64,000 nucleotides of DNA from Phenylobacterium aquaticum (GTDB taxonomy: Bacteria; Pseudomonadota; Alphaproteobacteria; Caulobacterales; Caulobacteraceae). A program made the translations under genes and the position numbers. Shown here piece after piece: positions 1 to 9,200 of this stretch (position 1 is the stretch's first letter; each line of letters begins with the position of its first letter). A model generated the notes under the pieces. It saw only the letters and a list, made by a program, of their open reading frames with translations, did no database searches and was not told the origin of the DNA. The stretch is taken from contig NZ_JALDPT010000019.1 of the NCBI RefSeq assembly GCF_022695515.1, forward strand, positions 1 through 64,000, read 5' to 3'.

Positions 1-1
1 G

Positions 2-2011
2 CCTTCGCCGGCCTCGCCGACCGCGCCCGCCGCCGCCGGCTGGACCCTGCCGCCGGCCGGCGGGGTCACGGAGACGGAGCATGTCTGGATCCCCATGCCC
101 GACGGGGTGCGGCTCTCGGCCCGCCTGTTCGTGCCGGACACCGCCGGCAAGACCCCGGTCCCGGCGGTGCTGGAATACATCCCCTACCGCAAGCGCGACG
201 GCTATCGCGGCCACGACAGCGCCTGGGGCCCGCAGCTGGCCAGCCGCGGCTTCGCCTATGTCCGGGTCGATGTCCGCGGCTCCGGCGATTCCGAGGGCGT
301 CATGGTCGACGAATACGACCTGCCGGAGCTCTCCGACGGCGAGGCGATCATCGCCTGGATCGCCCGCCAGCCCTGGTGCTCGGGCGCGGTCGGCATGCGC
401 GGCATCTCCTGGGGCGGGATCAACACCTTGCAGGTGGCCTCCCGCCGTCCCCCGGCGCTCAAGGCGATCCTGGCGCTGGGGACCACCGACACCCGCTATG
501 GCAATGACGCCCACTATGTCGGCGGCGCGCTCGGCCACACCAATCTGCAATGGGCCATCGCGTTTAAGTCGGTCATGGCCGGCCCGCCCGATCCGGCCAA
601 TGTCGGCCCGGCCTGGGAGGCCATGTGGCGCCAGCGCCTGGCCGCGACCCCGCCCATCACCAAGACCTGGCTCAGCCACCAGACCAACGACGCCTATTGG
701 AAGCGCGGCTCCCTGGATCAGGACTGGCGCGCGATTCAGATCCCCACCTATGTCGTCTCCGGCTGGCAGGACAGCTATTCCAATCCCGTCGGCCGCATCC
801 TCGAACACCTGAAGGTCCCCAAGAAGGGCCTGATCGGCCCCTGGGGCCACACCTATCCCTGGACCGCCGCCCCCATGAGCCTCGACTGGGCGGTCGAGGA
901 GCTGCGCTGGTGGACCCAGTGGCTCAAGGGCGTCGACACCGGCATCATGGCCGAGCCCATGCTGCGCGCCTTCATGCCCTATGCGACCTGGGCCGAGACC
1001 CGGCCCCGGGAGATCCCCGGCCGCTGGGTGGCGGAACCGACCTGGCCCTCGCCCAAGATCCGCCCCCGCATCCTCCACCTCACCCCGGACGGCCTCGCCG
1101 ACCGGCCCGGTCCCGGCCATACCGCCACCGTCGTCGGCGACAAGGTCGTGGGCCTGACCAAGCCGGAATGGATCGACCGCCCGCCTATCGACCAGGGCCT
1201 CGACGACGCCCGTTCGCTCACCTTCGACAGCCCGCCCCTGACCGAAGACCTGGAGATCCTCGGCTATCCGAGCTTCAGGGTCCGCGTCGCCGCCGACGTG
1301 CCCGTGGCCAAGCTCGCCGTGCGCCTCACCGAGGTCACCCCCGATGGCCGCTCCTGGCTGGTCAGCTACGGCCTGAAGAACCTGACCCACCGCACCTCGG
1401 ACACCGACCCCGCCCCGCTCGCGCCCGGTCGCGCCTATGACCTCGACATCCCCCTGATGATGGTCGGCCACCGGTTCCGGAAGGGCAGCCGCATCCGCGT
1501 TGCGATTTCGGAAAACCTCTGGCCGCTCGCCTGGCCCTCGCCGCGGATCGCGACCCTCAGCCTGGCCCTGGACCGCTCCAGCCTCAGCCTGCCGGTCCGC
1601 CCGCCGGAGACGGCGCCCGCCCCGTTCCCCATCCCCATCCGCCATGCTCCCGCTGACACCGCGACCCCGGTTCCGGAGGTCACCACCGCCCCCATCGCGC
1701 CGGGCCATTACCGGATCGAGCTGAACACCCCGCCCGCGCCCTTCACCTGGCCCGACATCCAGACCACCACCGCCCGCGGCCACTGGGAGACTGTCGAGTT
1801 CATCGAGGGGCAGCCCAACAGCGGCCTGTGGCGCCAGAAGGTCACCAGCTCCTGGTCCCGCGACGCCTGGGACTGCGCCGTCACCGCTGTCATCGAACTC
1901 CGCTCCACCGAGACCGAGTTCCTGCTGACCGAAAGCCTCTCCGCCACCCAGTCCGGCAAGGTCATCTTCGAGCGCAGCGAGGATGCACGGATCTCGCGGA
2001 ATTTCGTCTAG
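2..2011 (+). CDS. CocE/NonD family hydrolase, 5' end cut by window edge
   Basis: Serine hydrolase of the CocE / X-Pro dipeptidyl-peptidase type, expected to cleave an ester or acyl-peptide bond. The reading frame is open to the left edge, so the true start (and any signal peptide) lies outside; an ATG at 95 is internal, because residues before it (TETEHVWIPMPDG) already match the family. The alpha/beta-hydrolase core shows the nucleophile motif GISWGG (about 404-421), the Asp motif SGWQDSYSNP (about 760) and the His motif GPWGHTYP (about 838). The C-terminal part from about 1200 is the beta-rich X-Pro domain (FDSPPLTEDLEILGYPSF). It converges with the oligopeptide importer operon, so a role in peptide use is possible. 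Family assignment is firm; the substrate is unknown. Confidence 0.9.
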   Translation, partial: PSPASPTAPAAAGWTLPPAGGVTETEHVWIPMPDGVRLSARLFVPDTAGKTPVPAVLEYIPYRKRDGYRGHDSAWGPQLASRGFAYVRVDVRGSGDSEGVMVDEYDLPELSDGEAIIAWIARQPWCSGAVGMRGISWGGINTLQVASRRPPALKAILALGTTDTRYGNDAHYVGGALGHTNLQWAIAFKSVMAGPPDPANVGPAWEAMWRQRLAATPPITKTWLSHQTNDAYWKRGSLDQDWRAIQIPTYVVSGWQDSYSNPVGRILEHLKVPKKGLIGPWGHTYPWTAAPMSLDWAVEELRWWTQWLKGVDTGIMAEPMLRAFMPYATWAETRPREIPGRWVAEPTWPSPKIRPRILHLTPDGLADRPGPGHTATVVGDKVVGLTKPEWIDRPPIDQGLDDARSLTFDSPPLTEDLEILGYPSFRVRVAADVPVAKLAVRLTEVTPDGRSWLVSYGLKNLTHRTSDTDPAPLAPGRAYDLDIPLMMVGHRFRKGSRIRVAISENLWPLAWPSPRIATLSLALDRSSLSLPVRPPETAPAPFPIPIRHAPADTATPVPEVTTAPIAPGHYRIELNTPPAPFTWPDIQTTTARGHWETVEFIEGQPNSGLWRQKVTSSWSRDAWDCAVTAVIELRSTETEFLLTESLSATQSGKVIFERSEDARISRNFV

Positions 2012-2232
2012 CTCTCGCCCCTCTTAGCCCTCGCCCCGTTTACGGGGGTCGAGAGCGGCGTATCGCCAAATCGTTGGCGACACGCATAGCCGGACCAAGC
2101 GGTCCGGCTCGCTCTCGACGGTTGGGTGAGGGGGCCTTGCTGAATCCACGCCGCCGCTGAAATGCCGAAAGACGCGTCGCTTGGCGACGCGCCCCTCACC
2201 CTGCCCTCTCCCCACGACGTGGGGAGAGGGTA
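2011..2232. repeat. bilateral palindromic repeat, copy A
   Basis: Intergenic stretch built from facing palindromes: GCCCTCGCCCCG / CGGGGGTCGAG at the left, GGGTGAGGGG then CCCCTCACCC in the middle, and CTCTCCCC / GGGGAGAGGG at the right. Further small inverted repeats lie between (for example GGACCAAGCGGTCC near 2092 and GCGTCGCTTGGCGACGC near 2173). The same outline recurs near 11.76, 14.40 and 56.05 kb. The element lies between converging genes and may also act as a bidirectional terminator. Confidence 0.7.
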
Positions 2233-3827
2233 AGCGGCTCACCCCACCGCCATCTCCGCCCCCAGCTCCCGCCCCGGTGCGGCGCCAGCAGGGCCTGGGT
2301 GTAGGGGTGGCTCGGCCGGGTCAGGACCTCGGCCGCGGGGCCGGTCTCGACCACCACCCCGTGCTGCATCACCGCGATCCGGTGGCCCATCTGGGCGGCC
2401 ACCCTCAGGTCGTGGGTGATGAACAGGATCGCCAGGCCCAGCCGGTCCTGCAGGTCGCGCAGCAGGTCGAGGATCTGGGCCTGGACCGAGACGTCCAGGG
2501 CCGAGACGCTCTCGTCGGCGATCAGCAGGTCGGGATTGGCGGCCAGGGCCCGGGCGATCCCGACCCTCTGGCGCTGCCCGCCGGAAAAGGCCGCCGGCCG
2601 GCGATGGAAGGCCGCTTTCGAGAGCCCCACCAGCTCCAGCAGCTCTTCCGCCCGTCGCCGCGCCTCGACGGGCCGGGCGCCGGCCAGCACCCCGGCGCGG
2701 ACGATCATGTCGCCGACGCGCCTGCGCGGATTGAGCGACCCGAACGGGTCCTGGAACACCATCTGCACGGCGCAGCGCTTGTCGCGCAGGGCCTCGCCCT
2801 TGAGCGCCAGCATGTCGACCCCGGCCACATGGGCCTCGCCGGCGGTCGAGGCGATCACCCGCACCAGGATGCGGGCCAGCGTGCTCTTGCCAGACCCGCT
2901 CTCGCCGACGATGGCGAGCGTCTCGCCCCGGCGGATCTCCAGATCGACGCCGCCCAGAGCCTGGCGCGCGCCATAGGTCTTGGTCAGGCCCCGCGCGACC
3001 AGGGCGTGCTCGCCCGTCACGGGCCGATGCGGCGGCGGGATCATGCCCGGCGCAGCGGCCATCAGCTCGCGGGTATAGGGATGGGCCGGCGCCAGCAGCA
3101 CCTGGCGCGCCTCGCCGGCCTCGACCAGCTGGCCCTTGCGCATCACCACCACCCGGTCGGCGATCTCGGCGACCACGCCGACGTCATGGGTGATGAACAG
3201 CACCCCGTGGCCGTGGGTCTCCCGCAGCTCGCAGACCAGCTTCAGGATCTGGGCCTGGGTGGTCACGTCGAGCGCCGTGGTCGGCTCGTCGGCGATCAGC
3301 AGGTCGGGCTCGAGCGCCAGGGCCATGGCGATCACCACCCTCTGGCACTGGCCGCCGGACAATTGGCTGGGATAGGATCGGGCGATCCGCTCCGGGTCCG
3401 GCAGATGCATGTCGGCCAGCAGGGCGAGCGCCCGGCGGGTCCGCTCGGCCGCCGGCAGGTCGGTGTGCAGGGCGAACACCTCCTCGATCTGGCGGCCGAC
3501 CCGCACCACGGGGTTCAGCGCCGCGATCGGCTCCTGCGGGATCATCGCCACCCGGTTCCCGCGGATCTTCCGCAGCTCCGGCTCCGACAGGGCCGTCAGC
3601 TCGATCTCGCCCAGGCGGATCACCCCGGCGTCGCGCTTCAGATCGCCGGGAATGGCCCCCATGACCGCCCCGGCCAGCATCGACTTGCCCGATCCGCTCT
3701 CGCCGACCACGCAGACGATCTCGCCGCGATGCACGGTCAGGGACACGTCCTCGACCGCATGGGCGCGGTCGCCCCCGGCCGGCAGGGCGATGGACAGGTG
3801 CTCGACCCGCAGGATGGGCTCAGCCAC
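2196..3827 (-). CDS. Fused double ATP-binding protein of oligopeptide ABC importer (Dpp/Opp/YejF type)
   Basis: Cytoplasmic energy subunit of a peptide importer in which the two ATPases (DppD-like and DppF-like) are one chain. Each half has a Walker A GESGSGKS (residues about 41 and 295), a signature ([16 protein letters not shown]) and a Walker B ([24 protein letters not shown]). It starts at GTG 3827 and overlaps the upstream permease by 8 bp. The last residues (from about 2280 down to 2196) read arginine- and tryptophan-rich sequence into the neighbouring repeat. Adding one base near 2280 would give a family-like end, [12 protein letters not shown], with a stop at 2239, so I suspect a one-base deletion in a C run. 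Confidence 0.93.
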   Translation of the reverse strand: MAEPILRVEHLSIALPAGGDRAHAVEDVSLTVHRGEIVCVVGESGSGKSMLAGAVMGAIPGDLKRDAGVIRLGEIELTALSEPELRKIRGNRVAMIPQEPIAALNPVVRVGRQIEEVFALHTDLPAAERTRRALALLADMHLPDPERIARSYPSQLSGGQCQRVVIAMALALEPDLLIADEPTTALDVTTQAQILKLVCELRETHGHGVLFITHDVGVVAEIADRVVVMRKGQLVEAGEARQVLLAPAHPYTRELMAAAPGMIPPPHRPVTGEHALVARGLTKTYGARQALGGVDLEIRRGETLAIVGESGSGKSTLARILVRVIASTAGEAHVAGVDMLALKGEALRDKRCAVQMVFQDPFGSLNPRRRVGDMIVRAGVLAGARPVEARRRAEELLELVGLSKAAFHRRPAAFSGGQRQRVGIARALAANPDLLIADESVSALDVSVQAQILDLLRDLQDRLGLAILFITHDLRVAAQMGHRIAVMQHGVVVETGPAAEVLTRPSHPYTQALLAPHRGGSWGRRWRWGEPLTLSPRRGERAG

Positions 3828-4653
3828 GGCGGCCCTCCGCGTTCAGCCCGTCGGCCAGCAGGGACAGCCCCACCACCAGGGACGAGATGGCCAGGCACGG
3901 GAAGATCACCAGGTGCGGGAAGGCCAGAGCCATGGCCCGGCCCTCGGCAACCATGCCGCCCCAGTCCGGGGTCGGCGGCGGCAGGCCCAGCCCGAGGAAC
4001 CCCAGGGCCCCGATGGTGATGGCGCTGTAGCCGATGCGCAGGCAGTAATCGACCAGCAGGGGCGGGGCCGCATTGGGCAGGATGTCCTGGATCAGGATGC
4101 GGTGCGCCCGTTCGCCCTGGGCCTGGGAGGCCGCCACATAGTCGCGGCCGGCGATGTCGAGCGCGATGGCCCGCACGATGCGGAAGATCGCCGGCGCGCT
4201 GCCGAAGGTCACGGCCAGCACCACATTGGCGTAGGACGCCCCCAGCGCCACGATCACCACGATATAGAGCACCAGCACCGGGAATGAGAGCACCACGCTG
4301 GCCAGGAAGGACAGGATGGCGTCGGTCGCCCCCTTGAAATAGCCCGCCGCCAGGCCGGCGCTGACCCCCACCAGATAGGCGGTCGAGGTCGCCAGCACTG
4401 ACAGCCCCACCACCGGGCGCGCGCCATAGATCACGCGGGACAGGATATCGCGGCCGAGCAGGTCTGTGCCCAGCCAGAAGGTCCCGCCGCCGGGCGCCCG
4501 CGCGCCGGGCGAGGCCAGCGGCGTCAGGCTGGCCAGGGGATCGAAGGGCGCGAGCCATGGCGCGAAAGCCGCCACCAGCAGCCATCCGGCCACCAGGAAC
4601 AGCCCGATCATGGCCGAGGGCTTCAGGAGCATCAGGCGGCCGGCGGGTGTCAT
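3820..4653 (-). CDS. ABC transporter permease, DppC/OppC type
   Basis: Inner-membrane permease of the oligopeptide importer, 277 aa, the usual length for the DppC side. It has an N-terminal membrane segment (LMLLKPSAMIGLFLVAGWLL), a periplasmic loop with the DppC-type motif FWLGTDLLGRDILSRVIYGA, and further membrane spans with a cytoplasmic EAA-like loop (YVAASQAQGERAHRILIQDI). The start codon overlaps the stop of the upstream permease as TGATG (4650-4653), and the end overlaps the ATPase start, so the three are translationally coupled. The substrate cannot be read from the sequence; di/oligopeptides are the usual cargo. Confidence 0.92.
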   Translation of the reverse strand: MTPAGRLMLLKPSAMIGLFLVAGWLLVAAFAPWLAPFDPLASLTPLASPGARAPGGGTFWLGTDLLGRDILSRVIYGARPVVGLSVLATSTAYLVGVSAGLAAGYFKGATDAILSFLASVVLSFPVLVLYIVVIVALGASYANVVLAVTFGSAPAIFRIVRAIALDIAGRDYVAASQAQGERAHRILIQDILPNAAPPLLVDYCLRIGYSAITIGALGFLGLGLPPPTPDWGGMVAEGRAMALAFPHLVIFPCLAISSLVVGLSLLADGLNAEGRRG

Positions 4654-5606
4654 GAGTGACGTCCTCCGCCGGGGGCGAGCCGGGGATCCAGCCGCACATA
4701 GATCAGGTCGGCGATGGTCTGGCTGACCACGACCGCCAGCACGCTGACCATGGCGCAGGCCTCGACCAGATAGACGTCGGCGTTCAGCGAGGCCTGATAG
4801 AGCAGGGTGCCGAAGCCGCGATAGGCGAAGAACACCTCCACCACCATCACCCCGGACAGGATCCAGGGGATCTGCAGCATGATCACCGTCACCGGGGTGA
4901 TCAGGGCGTTCCGCAGCGCGTGGCCCAGGATGATGCGGGCCGGGCTCGCCCCCTTCAGCCGCGCCATGCGGATATAGGGCTGGGCCATCACCTCGGCCAT
5001 CGAGGCCCGGGTCATGCGGGCGATGTAGCCGGTGGAGGCCAGGGCCAGCACGCTGACCGGCAGGATCAGCTCGCGCAGCGACAGCCCCGCCGCCATGGTG
5101 CTCACCCCCGGCAGCCAGCCCAGGCCGATCACGAACACCGCCGACAGGAAGACGGCGGTGGCGAATTCCGGGATCGAGGTGGTGACGATCGAGACGAGCG
5201 AGATGGACCGGTCGAGCGCCGAGCCCTCCTTGGCGCCGGCCGCCACCCCCAGGATCAGGGACATGGGGATCATCACCAGCAGAGCCCCGCCGGCCAGGAT
5301 CGCCGAGGCGCCCAGACGCGGCAGGATCAGCTTCAGGATGTCCTCGTGATAATAGGTCGAGGTCCCCCAGTGACCGCGCACGAAGTCGGCCAGCCAGCGC
5401 AGGTAACGGATGGCGAAGGGATCGAGATAGCCGTTCTCCGACAGCCAGGCGTGGCGCTGGTCGGGCGTCGAGAACTGGCCCAACACCTTCACCGCCACGC
5501 CCTCGACGTTCAGCTCAAGCGTCAGGAACACCAGGAACGACACCACCAGCATGGTCAGCGCCAGGCCGCCCGCGCGGCGGGCGAGATCGGTCAGGGTCTC
5601 ACGCAT
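4650..5606 (-). CDS. ABC transporter permease, DppB/OppB type
   Basis: Second inner-membrane permease, 318 aa. An N-terminal membrane anchor (GGLALTMLVVSFLVFLTLEL) is followed by a large periplasmic loop and five or so membrane spans. The EAA-type coupling loop is visible as YIRMARLKGASPARIILGHA. It overlaps the binding-protein gene by 8 bp and the next permease by a TGATG junction, so it belongs to one operon of order SBP, DppB-like, DppC-like, fused ATPase. The family is secure and the cargo unknown. Confidence 0.92.
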   Translation of the reverse strand: MRETLTDLARRAGGLALTMLVVSFLVFLTLELNVEGVAVKVLGQFSTPDQRHAWLSENGYLDPFAIRYLRWLADFVRGHWGTSTYYHEDILKLILPRLGASAILAGGALLVMIPMSLILGVAAGAKEGSALDRSISLVSIVTTSIPEFATAVFLSAVFVIGLGWLPGVSTMAAGLSLRELILPVSVLALASTGYIARMTRASMAEVMAQPYIRMARLKGASPARIILGHALRNALITPVTVIMLQIPWILSGVMVVEVFFAYRGFGTLLYQASLNADVYLVEACAMVSVLAVVVSQTIADLIYVRLDPRLAPGGGRHS

Positions 5607-7209
5607 CGGCGAGCCACACCCTGTCCATGCGGAAATAGTCCGAGGGGTGGGCGCGGTAGTTGCGCACCCGCGGCGACACCGCCGTGAACTTCTCCGCCCA
5701 ATACGGCTGCACCATCACCGCCTGGTCCTGCAGGATCTGCTCGAGGCCGGCCATGGCCTTGGACCGGGCCACCGGATCGATCAGCCCCATGGCCGTGTCC
5801 AGGCCCGCGTCGAACTTGGGTTCGTTGAACCGGCTCTCGTTCCACGAACTGGTCGAGCGATAGGCCAGGTCCAGCGCCATGACCCCCAGCGGCCGGTGCG
5901 CCCAATAGGTCAAGCCGAACGGGGTCTTGTCCCACACCGACCAGAATTCCGACGCCGGCAGAACGTTCAACTTTAAACGAATGCCGGCCTCGGCCAGGTT
6001 TTGCTGCAGCACCTGGGCGGTGTCCTGCTCGAACCGGCCCTGGGTGTTGCCCAGGGTCAGCTTAAGCTCGACGCCATCGGCGTGCCCCGCCTCGGCCAGC
6101 AGATGCCGGGCCTGGGCCACGTCGCGCTTGAAGGCGGGCAGGGCTGCGTAGTCCGGCTGGAAGGGCGCCACATGGTGGTTCTCGCCCACCACCCCATAGC
6201 CGCGATAGGCCAGGCGCAGCATCTGGGCGTTGTCGGCGGCCAGCTGCACGGCGCGGCGCACACGCAGGTCGTCGTAAGGCTTCTGGTCGTGCTGCATGCG
6301 CATGACCACGGTCTGGGCCGCCTGCTGGCGGATCAGCCGCGCCTGGGGCAGGCGGTGGACCAGGTCCAGTTCGGCGACGCTGACCCGATAGAGGATGTCC
6401 ACCTGGCCGGCGGCCAGGGCCGCGACGTGGGTCGAGATGTCGGTGCCGAGGTCGATATAGTCGATCTGGGCGAGCGTCGGCGGCGCCCCCCAATAGCCGT
6501 CGCGGCGGCGGAAGCTTGCCTGCCGGCCGACCTGGAAATCGGTCAGGCTGAAGGGGCCGGTGCCGATCGGGTTCTTCGGCCAGTCGGCGCCCTTGCGCTC
6601 GAAGTCCCGGTGCAGCATCGGGCAGGTGAAGGCGTAGAGCTGTTCGGGCAGGGAGCAGACCGGCCGGTTCAGATGCAGGCGGAAGGTCAGCGGCCCTGTC
6701 ACCTCGATCCCGGTCAGGGCGGCGAAGGCCGTCCGGTTCACCGACTTCGAGTTCGGCGCGATCCAGCGGTTGATGTTGAAGGCCACGTCCTGCGTCGTGA
6801 AGGCGTCGCCGTTCGACCAGCGCACCCCGTCGCGCAGTTCGAAGTCCCAGGTCTTCAGGTCCTCCGAGGGCCGCCAGCTCTTGGCCAGGAACGGTCGGCA
6901 GATATTGTCGGCGTCGACCTCGACCAGAAACTCCAGGCAGTTGCGGAACAGGTTTGAGGCCTCGATCCAGGTGGTGAGCGCCGGATCGGTCATCTGCTGC
7001 ACCGCGCAGACGAAGCGCACCGTATCCTTGCTGATCGGCGCCTGGACCGGGGCGCAGGCGGACAGCCCCACCGCCGCCGCGGCCGAGGCGCCTGAGACCC
7101 CCAGCCAGCTCGCCGCCCGCAGGAAGTCGCGCCGCCCGATCTCGCCGCGCCGCAGCTGTCGCAACAGCTCGGGCGCCGCCGGGTGGGGACGACCGCCGTC
7201 AAGGTTCAC
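5599..7209 (-). CDS. Periplasmic substrate-binding protein of oligopeptide importer (SBP family 5), Tat/lipoprotein signal
   Basis: Extracytoplasmic solute-binding protein of the DppA/OppA family. The N-terminal region has a twin-arginine motif (GRRDFLRAASWLG) followed by a hydrophobic stretch ending in LSAC, so it may be a Tat-exported lipoprotein. Family motifs follow: KTWDFELRDGVRWSNGDAFT and IGTGPFSLTDF. I take GTG 7209 as the start because it gives a normal signal-peptide n-region and has a purine-rich site (GGGGGAG) upstream. An ATG at 7305 with AAAGG upstream is possible, but it adds 32 charged, low-complexity residues and collides with the divergent gene. First gene of the importer operon. 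Confidence 0.9.
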   Translation of the reverse strand: MNLDGGRPHPAAPELLRQLRRGEIGRRDFLRAASWLGVSGASAAAAVGLSACAPVQAPISKDTVRFVCAVQQMTDPALTTWIEASNLFRNCLEFLVEVDADNICRPFLAKSWRPSEDLKTWDFELRDGVRWSNGDAFTTQDVAFNINRWIAPNSKSVNRTAFAALTGIEVTGPLTFRLHLNRPVCSLPEQLYAFTCPMLHRDFERKGADWPKNPIGTGPFSLTDFQVGRQASFRRRDGYWGAPPTLAQIDYIDLGTDISTHVAALAAGQVDILYRVSVAELDLVHRLPQARLIRQQAAQTVVMRMQHDQKPYDDLRVRRAVQLAADNAQMLRLAYRGYGVVGENHHVAPFQPDYAALPAFKRDVAQARHLLAEAGHADGVELKLTLGNTQGRFEQDTAQVLQQNLAEAGIRLKLNVLPASEFWSVWDKTPFGLTYWAHRPLGVMALDLAYRSTSSWNESRFNEPKFDAGLDTAMGLIDPVARSKAMAGLEQILQDQAVMVQPYWAEKFTAVSPRVRNYRAHPSDYFRMDRVWLADA

Positions 7210-7306
7210 GAGGCCGTCTGTCTCCCCCAAGCTGCGCGGTCCCCCATCCCCGTCCGATCGTCGCGATCGCCTCCCGCCACCCTCGGGTCGGGCGCGGCGC
7301 GCCATC

Positions 7307-7340
7307 CAATGCCTTTTTCAGATACGCCCATCGATATTCA
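7307..7340 (+). promoter_or_regulatory. Candidate regulatory motif, copy 1 (shared with 9016-9050)
   Basis: The stretch ATGCCTTTTTCAGATACG followed by CCCATCGATATTC closely matches the sequence just upstream of the TonB receptor gene (ATGCCTTTTTTGGATGCC, then GCCATATCGAAATTC). Most of 33-35 aligned positions agree, with one 2-nt gap. It lies between the divergent binding-protein and sulfotransferase genes and includes the only reasonable ATG (7309) of the latter. It may be a regulatory site, a shared 5' leader, or both. Confidence 0.45.
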
Positions 7341-8988
7341 GAACGCGCCCGGTCCGACGGGCCCTGGCGCAGGGATTGGGGGTTGCGCGGGGCAGGGGGT
7401 CAAGGGATGGATTGCCGGCCCGCTCAACGCCCCGCGCCTGGAGATCGCCCTGTCCGCCGTCCTGCCAGATGTCCTGGACGACGCCCGCCGCGCGCTCGGA
7501 CCCGACCCGGCCCGCGCGCTGGCGCTCGCCCGGACCCTGCCGCCGGGACCGGAGACCACCTTGCTGATCGGCGCCGCCCAGCGCCGCCTGGGCGAGGCCG
7601 CCGCCGCCGTCGCGACGCTCGCCCCACTCGCCGCCGCTCAGCCCAAGGCCTGGGGCGTGCAGTTCGAACTCGGCGCGGCCCTCGCCGTCCTGGGGCGCGC
7701 CGCCGAGGCCGAGGCGGCGCTGGTCCGCGCGGTCGCGCTCAATCCCCGCTCCGCCCAGGCCCGGCTGCATCTCGCAGGCCTGCGCGCCGAGATCGGCGAT
7801 CTCGAGACCGCCGCCGCCGACTACGCCGCCCTGGCCGCCGAGGCCCCCGACCAGCCACCGCTCTGGCTGAGCTACGGCCACGTCCTCAAGACCCTGGGCC
7901 GCCAGGCCGACGCCGTCGCCGCCTATCGCCGCGCGCTCGCCCTGGCCTCCGACTTCGGCGAGGCCTGGTGGAGTCTCGCCAATCTCAAGACCTGGCGCTT
8001 CTCGCCCGCCGATCTCGACGCCATGGCCGCCCAGCTCGCCCGCCCCGACCTCGCTGAGCCCGACCGCGCCCCGCTGCACTTCGCCCTGGCTAAGGCCCTG
8101 GAGGACGAGGCCCGCTACCCCGAGGCCTTCGACCACTACGCCCATGGCAACGCCTGTCACCGCGCCCGCAACCCCTACGACGCCGACGCCAACACCGCCT
8201 TCGTCCAGGCCCAGATCGACCTCTACACTCCCGCCTTCTTCGCGGCCCGCGAGGGCCTCGGCTGCGACGCCCCCGACCCGATCTTCATCCTCGGCCTGCC
8301 GCGCTCGGGCTCCACCCTGGTCGAGCAGATCCTGGCCAGCCATTCCGCGGTCGAGGCCACCGCCGAACTGCCCGACCTGACCGCCGTCGCCGCGACCCTG
8401 CCCAGGCCCTATCCGGCCAGCCTCGCCGATCTGCCGCCGGCCGCCTTCGCCGACCTGGGTCGCGACTATCTCAGCCGCATGTCGATCCAGCGCCGCACCG
8501 ACCGGCCGCTGTTCACCGACAAGTTCCCCAACAATTTCATGCACGCCGGCCTGATCGCCCTGATCCTGCCGCGGGCCAAGATCATCGATGTCCGCCGCCA
8601 TCCCCTGGCCTGCGGCCTGTCGGGCTTCAAGCAGCTCTACGCCCAGGGCCAGGCCTACAGCTACGACCTCGCCGACCTCGGCCGCTACTACACCGACTAC
8701 GCCCGCCTCATGGCGCACCTGGACGCCGTCCTGCCCGGCCGCATCCACCGCCTGTCCTATGAGGCCCTGGTGGAGGATCCGGAGACGGAGATCCGCGCCC
8801 TCCTGGCCTATTGCGGCCTGGCCTTCGAGCCCGCCTGCCTGGCCTTCCACGAGACCCGCAGGCCCGTGCGCACCGCCAGCTCCGAGCAGGTCCGCCGGCC
8901 CCTCAACCGCGACGGCCTCGACCAGTGGAAGCGTTTCGAGCCCTGGCTCGGCCCCCTCAAATCCGCCCTGGGTCCGGGCCTCCTCTGA
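7309..8988 (+). CDS. TPR-containing sulfotransferase family protein
   Basis: A tetratricopeptide N-terminal half (about residues 50-240, repeats such as PKAWGVQFELGAALAVLGRA) is joined to a sulfotransferase domain (about 310-550). The PAPS-binding P-loop is PIFILGLPRSGSTLVEQIL near 8278; the second PAPS site fits DKFPNNFMHAGLIALI and IIDVRRHPLACG. Start: ATG 7309 is the only ATG or GTG before conserved sequence apart from an upstream ATG at 7183, which would overlap the divergent gene. The first 30 codons (PGPTGPGAGIGGCAG) are low-complexity and overlap a motif shared with the receptor gene downstream, so the start is unsure. Such proteins often sit beside TonB-dependent receptors in this group of bacteria; the acceptor substrate is unknown. 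Confidence 0.85.
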   Translation: MPFSDTPIDIQNAPGPTGPGAGIGGCAGQGVKGWIAGPLNAPRLEIALSAVLPDVLDDARRALGPDPARALALARTLPPGPETTLLIGAAQRRLGEAAAAVATLAPLAAAQPKAWGVQFELGAALAVLGRAAEAEAALVRAVALNPRSAQARLHLAGLRAEIGDLETAAADYAALAAEAPDQPPLWLSYGHVLKTLGRQADAVAAYRRALALASDFGEAWWSLANLKTWRFSPADLDAMAAQLARPDLAEPDRAPLHFALAKALEDEARYPEAFDHYAHGNACHRARNPYDADANTAFVQAQIDLYTPAFFAAREGLGCDAPDPIFILGLPRSGSTLVEQILASHSAVEATAELPDLTAVAATLPRPYPASLADLPPAAFADLGRDYLSRMSIQRRTDRPLFTDKFPNNFMHAGLIALILPRAKIIDVRRHPLACGLSGFKQLYAQGQAYSYDLADLGRYYTDYARLMAHLDAVLPGRIHRLSYEALVEDPETEIRALLAYCGLAFEPACLAFHETRRPVRTASSEQVRRPLNRDGLDQWKRFEPWLGPLKSALGPGLL

Positions 8989-9015
8989 CCCGCATCGGTT
9001 GGGCGCGCACGCCCA

Positions 9016-9050
9016 GGATGCCTTTTTTGGATGCCGCCATATCGAAATTC
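9016..9050 (+). promoter_or_regulatory. Candidate regulatory motif, copy 2, upstream of TonB receptor
   Basis: GGATGCC, six T, GGATGCC (a perfect 7-bp direct repeat with 13-bp period, 9016-9035) followed by GCCATATCGAAATTC. It lies about 150 bp before the receptor GTG and matches 7307-7340. The copy could be read as a short ORF beginning MPFLDAAI, like the MPFSDTPI at the start of the sulfotransferase, so a duplicated leader is an alternative to an operator. Confidence 0.45.
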
Positions 9051-9200
9051 TGCTTCCCGGTTAAGGAGCCGGGGGCGAACCTCCATGACGAAATTATGTA
9101 TCGGGTCGCCTCAAACGCAGCGCCCCGCAAGACGACATAAATAATGGCTGTGTCCGTCGCGCCTTGCGCGCGGGCGTTATTGTCAACGAGGGGGACTGAA

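Noticed and set aside
2181..4019. 612-residue plus-strand open frame opposite the ABC ATPase
   Set aside because: Gly/Gln/Arg/His-rich shadow of a well-supported gene on the other strand.
7183..7308. Upstream start of the sulfotransferase
   Set aside because: It would overlap the start of the divergent binding-protein gene and encodes residues with no family similarity.
9018..9140. Small ORF (MPFLDAAI...) before the TonB receptor
   Set aside because: Could be a leader peptide, but it has no ribosome site I can see and overlaps the candidate regulatory motif; not enough support for a gene.
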